Assembly: GCF_000149955.1 (NCBI RefSeq)
Contig: NC_030992.1
Span: 4,046,850-4,110,849, forward strand
DNA: 64,000 bases
Direction: 5' to 3'
From: Fusarium oxysporum f. sp. lycopersici 4287
Taxonomy: Eukaryota > Ascomycota > Sordariomycetes > Hypocreales > Nectriaceae
Below are positions 1 to 10,266 of this stretch, in pieces; the first letter of the stretch is position 1, and each line of letters starts with the position of its first letter. A program made the position numbers and the translations under genes. Below the pieces are notes generated by a model, which did no database searches, had not been told where the DNA came from, and was given only the letters and a program-made list of their open reading frames with translations.

Positions 1-137
1 TCTTTCCTGGTGGAGTAATCATGACAAGGACAGTGGTTGGGGAGCTTTATAAGGTAGAGGGACTTGTGCTCAAGAGTTCAGAAGATTTCAATCTGCTGGA
101 AAAACTGCAGGACCTTAATCTCCTCATGAAGGAATGA
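1..137 (+). CDS. Small paralogue, copy 1 (3' end only)
   Basis: The window opens inside a reading frame (codons in phase with position 3) that ends at TGA 135-137. Its last residues, EKLQDLNLLMKE, match the ends of two complete small genes just downstream (DLVKHLQDTEVIMKE at 1673 and DLVKTLQEEDVLKKE near 1040). It also carries the PGGV counterpart of their PNGV/GEGV motif. This is therefore the tail of a third member of a tandem family whose start lies outside the window. Function is unknown and no named domain is recognised. The call rests on the aligned C-terminal motif. Confidence 0.55.
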   Translation, partial: FPGGVIMTRTVVGELYKVEGLVLKSSEDFNLLEKLQDLNLLMKE

Positions 138-782
138 GAGACAGGGGTGAAGAGGTGGAAATACTGGGAGGGGACTGTCGTGATGGAAGGCCAGAAGGAG
201 AGAGGCCGTATTCATAACACTATACAGCTGCATTTGGTCAGAACAAAGAGCTTCGGTCGGGCTGCAAACGAAGGCGAAGTAATAATGTTTTGTTTGATAA
301 GATCATTGTAGGTGCCAGAAATGTGAATGCTACTTCAACGAAAAAGTGTTAGCTGAGTAGGTATGTCCAACATGTTTCCCAGAGGACGGAAGACTCGCCC
401 GAGTAGTGAAGGTATTGCAAAGAGAACTTGAGGAGCAACTACAAAAGTTCCGACAATCGTGTTAGCTGAGAGGCCATTATGCAAGGATTCACTCTCGAGA
501 AGTGAAGAGACCGTAATCACCACGCTTTCGAGAGTGATGATATGTCTAATAGACCTGGGAAATGACTACAGTCTGAAGGTTGTTCATTGACATATGGCCC
601 ATAATCACGCCCCCAAATGACTCTGACAAGTGTCTGTTGCAATGGCAGTGAAACCGCCACGAGCTGAAGATTAACTATAGAAAGAGGCGATTCGCCAGTC
701 AATTAGCTAGACACTCAGTAGACGTCCGCAACACTACATCAAACTTATCACACCTTCACATTCATATTCACTACTTGCAAGC
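138..782. other. Spacer between small paralogues 1 and 2
   Basis: No gene is recognised. The block at 639-660 (ending in aatggcagtgaaaccgccac) recurs at 1301-1322 upstream of the next paralogue. It sits about 140 bp before the ATG in both cases, so the promoter was probably duplicated with the gene. Confidence 0.5.
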
Positions 783-1088
783 ATGCCTGCAGACTCCGGT
801 TCAGCAGATCAAGAACCCGAGACTTGGGGCAGTCAAATTAAATATGTCCCCGTTCGTCTTGTCAAGGACGTGAACAGTTTCAAAGCAGCATTGAAGAAAC
901 ACTATGGTGAAGGAGTGACGCACCCTATCAAGGGCTCACACACAGAAGAGGCCGTCTATGAGGTTAAGGCACCCAAAGCGAGTACAGGACCCACAGATCT
1001 GGTGAAGACTCTCCAGGAGGAGGATGTCCTTAAGAAAGAGGGATGGAGGGGGAGAGGAAGACGTCCAACATCATGGTTCCGTCGCTGA
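783..1088 (+). CDS. Small paralogue, copy 2, extended C-terminus
   Basis: Encodes 101 residues with no intron. The N-terminal part (GSQIKYVPVRL...F) aligns with copy 3 (GSKIHDIPIRL...F), and both share TGPxDLVKxLQ near the end. Where copies 1 and 3 stop after MKE (TGA), this copy reads GGA (Gly). Translation then continues about 15 residues into a basic tail rich in Arg, Gly and Trp. No signal peptide or membrane segment is visible. The alternating hydrophobic pattern suggests a small beta-containing fold, but the family is not recognised and no function is proposed. Confidence 0.6.
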   Translation: MPADSGSADQEPETWGSQIKYVPVRLVKDVNSFKAALKKHYGEGVTHPIKGSHTEEAVYEVKAPKASTGPTDLVKTLQEEDVLKKEGWRGRGRRPTSWFRR

Positions 1089-1439
1089 GGAAGGTGAGAT
1101 ATAGCAGCTGAAACGTTCGCTATATCAGGTACAATGGGATCAATTATTGACTCTTTTAAACTGAAGCCTGCGACTCTGAAGTGAAGTGATGATGTAAGGT
1201 GATTTGTTTGTCCAGACCACCAGAAAGGGTGAGGCTGTGAATAGCTGCTTCAGAAACCTGTTCGCTCTGGAGAAGTGAGAGTAATTGTACACTGTACATT
1301 GCGATGGCAGTGACACCACCATAGCCGCCTATAAATTACATCGATGTATTAGAAAAATGAAATAACAACCAACATCATAACTCACTTATAGCATAGCCAC
1401 TTATACGACATACCCTTTAATTAGAACATCTATAGAACA

Positions 1440-1673
1440 ATGGCGACTTACGGGTCTAAAATTCATGACATCCCCATACGACTTATTGGCGACGAGAGTG
1501 CTTTCGAAAGAGCCGTAGAAGCCATTTATCCGAATGGTGTCACGTTTACATATCACAGAACAGGGACTACCGCTTCACCATGGCCAGTGTGCAATGTTCA
1601 AGCGAATTCAAGCACTGGACCAGCCGATCTCGTCAAGCACCTCCAGGACACTGAGGTTATCATGAAGGAGTGA
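1440..1673 (+). CDS. Small paralogue, copy 3
   Basis: Encodes 77 residues in one exon, starting MATYGSKIHDIPIRLIGDES and ending LQDTEVIMKE. It is the complete, probably ancestral-length member of the tandem family. Its shared motifs are GSxIxxxPxRL, a central GV, STGPxDLVKxLQ and a terminal MKE/KKE. The 351 bp between copy 2 and this ATG carry the duplicated promoter block (1301-1322) and AT-rich leader sequence, and no other gene. Function unknown. The three-copy conservation with diverged sequence argues that the frame is real. Confidence 0.6.
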   Translation: MATYGSKIHDIPIRLIGDESAFERAVEAIYPNGVTFTYHRTGTTASPWPVCNVQANSSTGPADLVKHLQDTEVIMKE

Positions 1674-2924
1674 TGGAGTCATGGGAATATAGGTGGAGAA
1701 AATGCAAAGAGAACCTCAGAGGACAAGGAGGGCAGATATGGCAAGCAAAATGCTATGGCTGTTCTAATAATTTAAAGAGCTCTCAATAGTTGATTCAATA
1801 GATTAAGCCATTTTCCCTCAATATGAAGGCTAAGAAGAAGTATATTGTCTTCTGATAGGCTGAAAGCACTAAGTTCTGTGTAGTGATTATAAGCTCTCAG
1901 CCACAGGCCTCAACCGCAAGTCACACGTCTAAGGCTGAAAGCACGTAGCAGAAAAGCAGAGAGCTGTGAGTAGAATCTGCAGTGAAAAAGTGATTACAAC
2001 CCGTTCATGAAAGTAGAGTGAGCCAACACGACTTTAATGCTCAAAAACCATCTTACTCGCGTCCCTTTGGGACTCACGTGGACCAAAGCCATATAGAGTT
2101 TGGAATATTAGGGCACAGCTTACGAATGGTACAATGCAAGCTTTCTATGTAATTGAAGTGGCCCTCTTATGGACAATTACTCATCATTAAGCAGTCGTTA
2201 GGCAGGCGTATCAATAGTTGCTTGATGGTAAACTGGCTCGGAATGAATGAAGAGGAAAATGACGCAGAACTCATCAAGAAGCGGACTGAACAAGGTGAGG
2301 TATTATTCTGGGCCACCAATCAACAGTATGAAAAGCGGATTAATGATTTATGCAATATAGAGGATGAAGAGGGGCTCTAACTTTTTCTTCTTCTTCCGCA
2401 TGATACTTGTGTGGTACAAGCGGGAGTTTGCTTGCCATTTGTCACTGAGAGCTGTGGCTGACTTGGCCACCAAAGCAATGGGAAGCAGCTGGACGGGAGA
2501 TGGGGGCACTGGAAAAGTGTCCTCAATTGGAAAAAGGTTCCAAGTTTGATGGGGAATGTGCCCAAAGTGTCAGTTGAATGGAAGACTGCTGAAAGACAAA
2601 TCACGGTTCTGCCAGACTTCCTGCACGCGTGAGTCTGCCAGACTGTGGCCTAGGTCTAACTTGCCGAGATATCGATAAGGTTTACTTCGTTAAACTTGAC
2701 GGTCTTGTCGTCTTGTAGCATGATGAGTGCTTGGTTAAACGAGTCCATTTGTACGACGGCCGTATGATCACAAGGTTCGTCCACAACTTCAAAGTGTATT
2801 ATGCTTGCAACACGAGTTCGAAAAAGCCCTAACTTAATTTCCAGGGGAATAAATATGCGTGTACTCGCCAATCAAAAAGCTGCCACCAAAAAGTCCTCTA
2901 TTTTCCAAACACTTACGCTACAGG
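1674..2924. other. Gene-poor stretch with repeat fragment
   Basis: No gene could be identified. Short open frames at 2153-2380 (+) and 2656-2871 (-) have protein-like composition but match nothing recognised. They may be remnants. A dispersed repeat lies at 1868-1930. Confidence 0.4.
1868..1930 (+). repeat. Dispersed repeat fragment, less mutated copy
   Basis: This segment (actaagttct...aagctctcag...acacgtct) aligns over about 62 bp with 50931-50992. In the aligned core seven of eight differences are C-to-T or G-to-A in the other copy, so this looks like the less mutated version. Element type unknown. Confidence 0.6.
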
Positions 2925-4048
2925 ATGTTGATTTTCAACTTGTTCAATATCGCCATCTTGGCCCTGAGAAACCAAGTGTTCGCGACACCTGTCCCTGGCG
3001 ACAACACACGTCACGCTCGCAGCCCCCCGCCTCCTATCCCCCCAGCACCTCCAGCAACCACTGCAAACAAGTCAACTGTAGAGATTCACCCACGTATTGC
3101 CCTTCAAGTCGGCCCTATCCCGAAAATCCACCTTGTCCCAAGGCACCAGCTCGACAACTTCGCCGGCAAACCCGTCCCTCCACATCGACCACACCAACGG
3201 CGCGACCTTCCAGACATCGGCCAGTTGGTCGCCTACCCGTTCGGCAAACTACCAGACTTCGTAAAAGACGACAGGTATGAGTGGAATAACATACAATACC
3301 CCGCCTATGCCTTCGGGAGGGTTCTCCTGGGCGCAAAGTCATATGCGAACGCTCAGCCGAGAACTTGCAGTGGATCTCTGGTTGGTCCACGACACGTCTT
3401 GATAGCGAGGCACTGCTTTGGGGATAAATTAGCCGACAGTATTTCATTTGAATCCAACTTTTTTGAGGGCCGGAGCGGAGGGACATCGTACGCGACGGAC
3501 GTCATCACTCTGGACGGCCTAGAATGTCAAAAAACGCCCAAAGATGGAGAAGAGAAATTTAATTGTACACTCTTGAACGACTGGGCTATCTTGATCCTCG
3601 CGGATCGAATGGGGTGAGACACACGGGGTACCTCGGGGTAAAAAGAATTCGATACAAAGACGCTGATGAACAAGCAACCATTTGTGAGTAAAAAAGAGAA
3701 CAGAACAAATGAATGAACACTAATGTTAAGTAGTCACACGTGGGATTTCCTAATAAATTCTTGTACGACAAAGGAAAGCCTCTGAGGCAGGATGGAATAA
3801 CAGTGGAGAAATGTTATACCTCTTGCGACATTCCTGGCGACCGGCTGTTGACTGACGCAGATTGCCAGTGCGGAGCATCAGGAGGACCCTTGTTTCGAAT
3901 GGAAGATGGGCTAGCTTGGCAGTATGGGGTGGCGAGTTCACGTTTTTGGGATCTCACCAAAAGCCAGACTCCTCCGGATAGGTGTGCTTTTGTATCCAGC
4001 ACCAAGTTTATCACTGCAGCTGCTATGGCGCGACAGCAGTTTCCTTAG
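2925..4048 (+). CDS. Secreted trypsin/V8-like serine protease (two frame breaks)
   Basis: A chymotrypsin-fold endopeptidase, probably extracellular. The first ATG gives a hydrophobic leader (MLIFNLFNIAILALRNQ), followed by a Pro-rich propeptide. The catalytic triad is visible: His in CSGSLVGPRHVLIARHCF, Asp in NDWAILIL, and Ser in CQCGASGGPLF, where the usual Asp before Ser is Ala. A 50-nt intron fits at 3684-3733 (GTGAGT, CACTAAT branch, TAG). Between the Asp strand and the intron the frame breaks twice. A G seems missing in the G-run at 3611-3614, and an A seems extra in the A-run at 3640-3644. The segment between (GYLGV) reads in another frame. The two changes cancel, leaving about 357 residues overall. 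Either this is a decayed gene or there are two homopolymer errors. Confidence 0.7.
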
Positions 4049-7000
4049 TATTTCTGGCCATCGGTATGCTGTTAGCAAGATAGCTACGTAACTGTATGCG
4101 AGAAGATGGAACTTAATAAATCGCGTCGATTGGCCAACGAGACCTCCCTGCTTTATGCCTTATTTAGTCTGCAATGTCGACGCAGCGGTCTTAGCGGGCG
4201 TCAAGAGCGCCCTATCAAGGCAGTGACAATGGAAGATATGATGAGAGTAAGAGAGTGAGATAATGGAATCAGGGGATGAACCTTCTTGCACACCTTTACG
4301 CATCTGCGAAACAAGCCAGTGGTCGTGGCGAGCTGAACTAGACGTGTTCAGACCCCTGAACAGGTAAACAGGCCTAGAACAACCACTGATGGTGACGGAA
4401 CACTACACTACTGACACTAGGACGGTGATCACATCATGGAACCTGGTTTGTGTGACTGCAGAGACCTCTGACACCCAATGAGCGAGAGTGGCCAAACATC
4501 TAGCTCTCTACGAAGGAGGGTTGCTGTCTCCCTACGGTCACAGGGCCTGGGCATCTAGGATGGCAACAAGCCACTGAACAAGAGTGAAAAACGAGCTGCA
4601 GCATCTATACGTGCCAGCTGACTGCTGAAGATGATGAGAGCATCTTCAGCACATCGTTGATGTCGTCGAAGGACACTTCAATACGAAGCCCTTGGTCCTT
4701 GTGACTTGACGAGACTCATGCTACCATTCAAGAAGACTGCCTTCAGACATAAAGGAACTGACCGCTATGAAAGATAGCTGTATTATTGGATACAGGCTTC
4801 TGTATCGTGAAGGCTGCGCGTCAGGAGTGGTGAAGGATTGCGCGACCACTAGGTTCCCCCTAAACACAATCACATATCGACGGGCAACCCGGCCACCCAC
4901 CATGGAGCGTGGTGTTGGTCGAGAAGACTTTGTGGCTTGCATGGCATCCAAGTTATGAATGTGCCGTAAGTTGGACGGTAACATGTACTGCTTCGACATC
5001 TCAGCTCGGAGTCTCGAACATGGAACCCACATCAGGCAGCGCCACTTGAGTAGCCCCTGGCGAGCATTCTATCCAAACTTGAGTATTGCGAGAAGAAACA
5101 CTGAGAGGACCGTACTTGAAAGATATTTGAGGTGAGGAGCGTCTTCCTTGACACGAGGTGAACTCCCGTTGAGTGCTGAAGATATTAGACTCCTAGAGGC
5201 GAGCTTGCGTATTTATAATAAAAGACTTGAATAGAAAAACCCTGATTTAAGAGATGAAATCCGAAAGAACCAAGCAATGCGCACGACGCATATCCACTGG
5301 TGGACGATCTCGGATGCAACCGCTTTTCTTTTGCTCCATTGATGTACATCGTAAGACGCATAGACTTGCTACCACCAAACATCAACAGTCTGCTCTGAGC
5401 CTAGTTCCTCAGGGCTTCTTGACTCCTTTGTCTGACAGATGAGTGGAACTTCCATATCACCATGATTTCCAACCAGGCTTTGCCTTGGCAAGCAAGAGAA
5501 TCGGAATACTGAGCCGTGTTATTATCTTGACCTGAATCCAGGCGAGGCTTGATAAGAATTGAAATGAGGCCAACCTATCACATCACCAAGTTACAATGAG
5601 TTTCATCAGCCTTCATCGGGAAGAGTAGGATGTCAAACTTCCCCAAGTTCAAGCCAAGCCGTCATTCCCCAACTCATATCTATGTGATAACATGCATTAT
5701 TGTTGGCGCTATCTCCCCTTGCTTCTTGGCCTCGGTTCCGACCCCATCCGGACCACGAGAGCTGAATCCCCGTAGTACTGGCGGGATCCCAATAGTAGCC
5801 CCCGAGACTCTTTTCCCCAAGAAGCCAAGCGAAATCCACGCTATACGACGCTGAATCTGACACCAGAGCCTCATCGGATGAAATAGGAACCCAAGCGCAT
5901 TCCAAACACCTTCCAGCAACCAATCTACGGAAATGTACATTTCTCCAAGGTCGCATTGCGTCTTTCAACCCTGGAGCAATAGAGTTCCGTCTCAAGGATG
6001 ACGTGCCAAGAATACGAGTCCCCGTAAGCATCCGAAGTCCAAACCAACAGCATACTCAGACCAATCCAGTAATTGCGCCGATGGCTTCGCTTAGAAACAC
6101 CGTTAGTAAACTGTCTGTGCTCATCATCCCCAGTTATCACAGTGAGATACCCTTGCGGGGTAAGCTAATCACTCCCCGTTCTAGCTGAAATAGCTGATAT
6201 CTAGGAAAAGCTAAGACTAAACCCCAGAGCGAACCAACGCCATAAAGTGGAACAACGTCACAGCGCATTTGGGGATGGTGCAGATCTGTAAGACACCAAT
6301 CACCAAGCGGTGAATCCTTCGAGAAGACGTCTAGTGGGAGATCCTGTCGAAAAGAATCCGGGAAGGCGGGCTATCTCGAGCCTTTCATTTGACACTGAAG
6401 TGTGAGGAGCGGGCGTCGAGTCGATAGTGCAGGCGGCTACTGGAATGTTTGTCTGAATAGGGCTAAGCACATGCATGACTAGAATGCATTAAGAAGCGGC
6501 AATTCTTCTAGAAAACAACTTGGTTGCAAGATCAGCGTGCTTAAAACCAACCCTAGCATCATTTCACCGGCGTATCACTGGATAATTACAGTGGCGGAGC
6601 ATCGTTAGTGGAGTGTTAGTGAAGTGCTAGTGCAAAGTTCGCGGAGTAGACAGCCCCCAACCCCCCTCAGCGGGCAAGATCCCCCCGCAGATATGACACT
6701 CTAGCTGTTGGACTAGAGCGGGAATCTTCGGAACGGTCTGGACTCGCCAAGAGGGGGTTCTGATACAGGCGCTACGATGTTGTGATGCAATGCTCCGAAT
6801 TTCTAGGCTGCGAGTTTTGGTACGAGAGATTAGGGTGGTATTCGTGACCCAATCTCTGGCACATCCCTGTTGATGCTGTGAGATGGGCTTACGGTTGCAT
6901 TGAGCAGCCCACATGCCGTACTTTAGGTAGCTGTATTATTGTCATTGCGTAAGTTTGATAGCGCAACGCTGGGGGAGATTGAAGGCTGAATCGACGATTC

Positions 7001-7222
7001 ACTTACAGCTTATTATCTCTTGGAGGTGATTCCAATAATGAGGAGAGCAGCCAAGGTGACTCCTCTCCTTGGCCAAAAAGGGTGCGGAGGCAGCCAAGTA
7101 GTCTAGTCAGCGGAGTAGCCAAGCCAGTCTCTCGCTTCAACATGCGGAGACAACTACCACCCTCACTCTTGGCCAGCAACTAATGAATCAGGCAAAGCGA
7201 TACAAACGCCAAAGCAATCATC
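4049..7222. other. Long gene-free region before the gap
   Basis: I find no convincing gene in this 3.2 kb. Open frames here are short, overlap on both strands and lack recognisable motifs. CAGTGGCGGAGC at 6589-6600 resembles a hAT-type transposon terminus. GCGGAGTAGACA at 6641-6652 recurs inverted at 7382-7393 across the assembly gap, so an unassembled repeat may lie here. Confidence 0.4.
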
Positions 7223-7322
7223 NNNNNNNNNNNNNNNNNNNNNNNNNNNNNNNNNNNNNNNNNNNNNNNNNNNNNNNNNNNNNNNNNNNNNNNNNNNNNN
7301 NNNNNNNNNNNNNNNNNNNNNN
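7223..7322. other. Assembly gap (100 N)
   Basis: Exactly 100 N characters, a conventional placeholder for a scaffold gap of unknown size. An open frame spanning it is meaningless. Confidence 0.99.
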
Positions 7323-8209
7323 TCAGCTGCATGACGCGGGGGAACGGTACTTACTGTTGAATCCCTGCTGCTTTTACCCCATGTCTACTCCGCAACCTTA
7401 ACCGTTAAGCTTAATCTCCTTCCCTGTTCGGTATGGCCTTGTTGCTGCGGGCGTACAGTTCTGGAAATCCCGCACTCTTAGCGGTGGGGAACAGACTTGG
7501 AGTTCTCGTCTACCTGGCTAGGCTTGGTTTGTTAATGTGAGGGCTGATTTGGAGGTCTTCAGGGAGGCAGTGCAATGCGATATTCTCCAATAAGAGAGAA
7601 GACTAACGGCTCGTGACGATAACGCCACTGAGGTTGACCATTCTTCTAGAAGAAAAGAAGCATTCTCTAGCTGAATAACTCAAAGCTTAATACGTTCTCG
7701 TATGAAATGCAACCTGTTAAACGCTCGGAACTACTATCCATAATGGTTTAACCCATCTTGGCAACGTTTTCTAGCGCTGTGATAAACCTGCTCGTATACT
7801 AGAAGCGCAGACCATCTGTTGATCAATGACACACAACACCATGACAGTGTTGTCAGCTAGTTCATCCCTGTTTTCGCAAGACGAGTACTACCCCAAGTTC
7901 TTGGCGAGGTTCCACACGGGCCATTAGGTCTAGACCAACTTAATCTCTACTTCCCAGATCTGTCCTCCGAATTTCATGTCTACGGGATTGCCGACTCCTA
8001 CTCTGCACCCCGCAATGCGGGGGATGGTCAAGGCCATGGGGAACTTGGGGGATGATCACTGCATCCCCAGGTTTCGGTCGCTGTCAAGAAATGTCTATAT
8101 AACTGTCCTTGAAGCGCCCACTATTTTGTTCTCATCAAGGCAGTCGATCGCTTTGACTACCCAACTACCTCTCACATCTTATAAACTTCTTCTTGACTTG
8201 TAATTCATC
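7323..8209. other. Upstream region of the MFS transporter
   Basis: No gene seen. The proximal part carries a CCCCGC/GCGGGG palindrome (8008-8022), a TATA-like tctatataac near 8093, and a pyrimidine-rich leader just before the ATG at 8210. Confidence 0.45.
8008..8022. promoter_or_regulatory. Paired CreA-type sites
   Basis: CCCCGC-AAT-GCGGGG is a perfect inverted repeat about 190 bp upstream of the transporter start. Each half fits the consensus SYGGRG of the fungal carbon catabolite repressor CreA/Cre1. Function is inferred from the consensus only. Confidence 0.45.
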
Positions 8210-9860
8210 ATGGCCCAACGTGACGACAAGACCGACATCAGGGACGTCGAGCCCCAGATCTTTCAGAATGAGTATCCTGAGAAGGCAATCCCTCAAGTTG
8301 AGAAGATTGATTACTCTGGTGCTCATGAGAAGACTGATCCCAAGGAGATTGCTCTTGTGAAGAAGCTTGATCGGTGGATGATGGTGAGTGACTGATTACT
8401 GATACAAAGGAGATCAGTGTGCTGACGTTGATAGCCTATGCTTTGGAGTATGTACTGGCTCAACTATCTTGATCGCAATGCTATTGCTCTTGCACGTCTG
8501 AATGATCTTGAGGAGGATCTTAACCTCAAGGGAACTGGTAAGCCCTACCGTCACATCTTCAAGGTCTTGACTAACAATGTGCAGAGTACCAAACCTGTGT
8601 TTCTATCCTCTTCGTCGGTTACATCCTCGGCCAAATCCCCTCCAACATGTTCCTCACTCGCACCCGCCCCTCGCGCTACATGGTAAGCTGCCTCTCTCCC
8701 ACTCACTCCCGGTTACAAAAAGACTAACCCGTCAGGGTATCATGATGATGCTCTGGGCCGTCGTCAGCGCCCTCACCGCCGTCGCAAAAGACTTCAAGGG
8801 TCTCCTCCTCACCGCTTCTTCCTCGGTCTTACCGAAGCACCCTACTTCCCCGGCGCCGTCTACCTCCTCTCCATCTTCTACACCCGCAAGGAGGTCGCAA
8901 CCCGCATCGCCATCTTATACACCGGAAACATCCTCGCCACTGCTTTCGCTGGTCTCATCGCTGCTGGTATCTTCCACGGTCTTGATGACGTCGCTGGCAT
9001 TGCTGGTTGGAAGTGGCTCTTCATCCTCCAGGGTGCTGTTACTTTTGTGATTGCTGTTATTGGCTACTTTGTCCTCCCTGATTTCCCTCTTACCACTCGA
9101 TGGTTGACTGAGGAGGAGAGACAGTTGGCGCATAACCGTATGGAACTCGATACTGTGGGTAACAAGGGTGAGACCAGCACCTGGAAGGGTCTTCAGCAGG
9201 CTGCCAAGGACCCTATGGTATGGATCTTCTGTGCCATGGCTCATCTCCACTTGGCTGCCAACGGCTTCAAGAACTTTGTAAGTCTTTCTACCCCTCAATT
9301 TGGGTCAACTACTAACAGGTTAGTTCCCCACTGTCGTCAAGACTCTCGGCTTCAACACTACCATCACTCTCGTCCTCACATGCCCTCCCTACCTCATCGC
9401 CGGCGCCAGCACCATTCTCGTTTCATGGATGTCAGGAAAGTACAACGAGCGAACCTGGCACATCACCGCCTCCAAGACCGTCGCAGTCATCGGATTCGCC
9501 TCTGCCGCCGCTACTCTCAACACAGCCGGTCGCTACGTCTGCATGGTCATCTTCACCATCGGAACCTACGCCGTCAACAGTCTCATCCTCGGATGGTGCG
9601 GCTCTGTCTGCGGTCAGACCAAGGAGAAGAAGGCTGTTGCCATCAGCATGGTTACTATGATTATGAACATTAGCTTCATCTGGACTCCTTATCTCTGGCC
9701 TTCTAGCGATGAGCCCAGATATGCTATTGCCATGTCGAGCAGTGCTGCTTTCAGTATTGGTACTGCTGCGCTTGCTTGGGTTGCGAAGATTATTCTCAAG
9801 AGGCGAAACCAGAAGCTTCGTGCTCAGGACAGTGAGACTGAGGTCTTTTATGTCTACTAA
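8210..9860 (+). CDS. MFS transporter, allantoate permease (Dal5) family
   Basis: A plasma-membrane anion:cation symporter of the Dal5/ACS-like family, about 484 residues with 12 predicted helices. Exons: 8210-8383, 8435-8537, 8585-8682, 8736-9277 and 9324-9860, all joined by GT-AG introns. Features include the N-terminal MYWLNYLDRNAIALARL helix, GYILGQIPSNMFLTR, the LTEAPYFPGAVYLLS segment, and LPDFPLTTRWLTEEER at the central loop. In exon 4 the frame shifts at 8811-8813. The sequence reads ctcaccgcttc, whereas the family motif (T-R-F-F-L-G) needs one more C. No intron can fit inside this helix, so it is a real 1-nt deletion or a sequencing error. Substrate (ureide, vitamin or other carboxylate) cannot be told. 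Confidence 0.82.
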
Positions 9861-10177
9861 GGACATTAGATGATGAATTGATGATTTGGAATATCAACCA
9901 GAGTTTCTGGGAGAATGGCAGGATTTGAGCAGGAATCGAAGGATATAGAGATGGTAGAGTAGATATGTCAATACTTGGTCTCTTTCGCAATATCAGACTG
10001 CTTCACACAATCATGCCTCCCCAGTTTGACGTGCATGTTAGTTGATCACTCAAGACGAATCAATTATCTACGATACAAATTGAATGGGGTTAACAACTAA
10101 TAATATTAAGTAAAAATGGTGAAATTGTCGTTGGTCGTACAGACAAAAGAAAATCGCTCGAAAGTGCAAAAGGAAAC
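9861..10177. other. Intergenic, MFS to tRNA
   Basis: The 3' flank of the transporter gene. No gene or repeat is recognised. Confidence 0.4.
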
Positions 10178-10266
10178 TCCGGTACAGGGAATCGAACCCT
10201 GGGCTCCGCGGTACTGATCCCTCAGATTATGAGAGCGCGAAATGTTAGCCACTACACCATACCGGA
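10178..10266 (-). tRNA. tRNA-Glu (CTC) with 18-nt intron
   Basis: The reverse strand folds as a tRNA. The acceptor stem TCCGGTA pairs TACCGGA. The D arm is GTGT..ACAT, the anticodon stem TCGCG/CGCGG, and the T arm CAGGG-TTCGATT-CCCTG. The anticodon CTC (plus-strand 10231-10233) reads GAG. The canonical intron lies one base 3' of the anticodon, at plus 10212-10229. It contains TGAG, able to pair with the anticodon loop as in typical pre-tRNA introns. No CCA is encoded, as expected in eukaryotes. Confidence 0.9.

Noticed and set aside
3614..3786. Alternative protease intron from GTGAGA at 3614
   Set aside because: It can be put in phase only with an acceptor at 3786, which would delete the GYLG and GFPNK family segments; the 50-nt intron at 3684-3733 fits the family better.
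7183..7401. Open frame across the N gap
   Set aside because: Gap characters are unknown sequence; the frame has no meaning.
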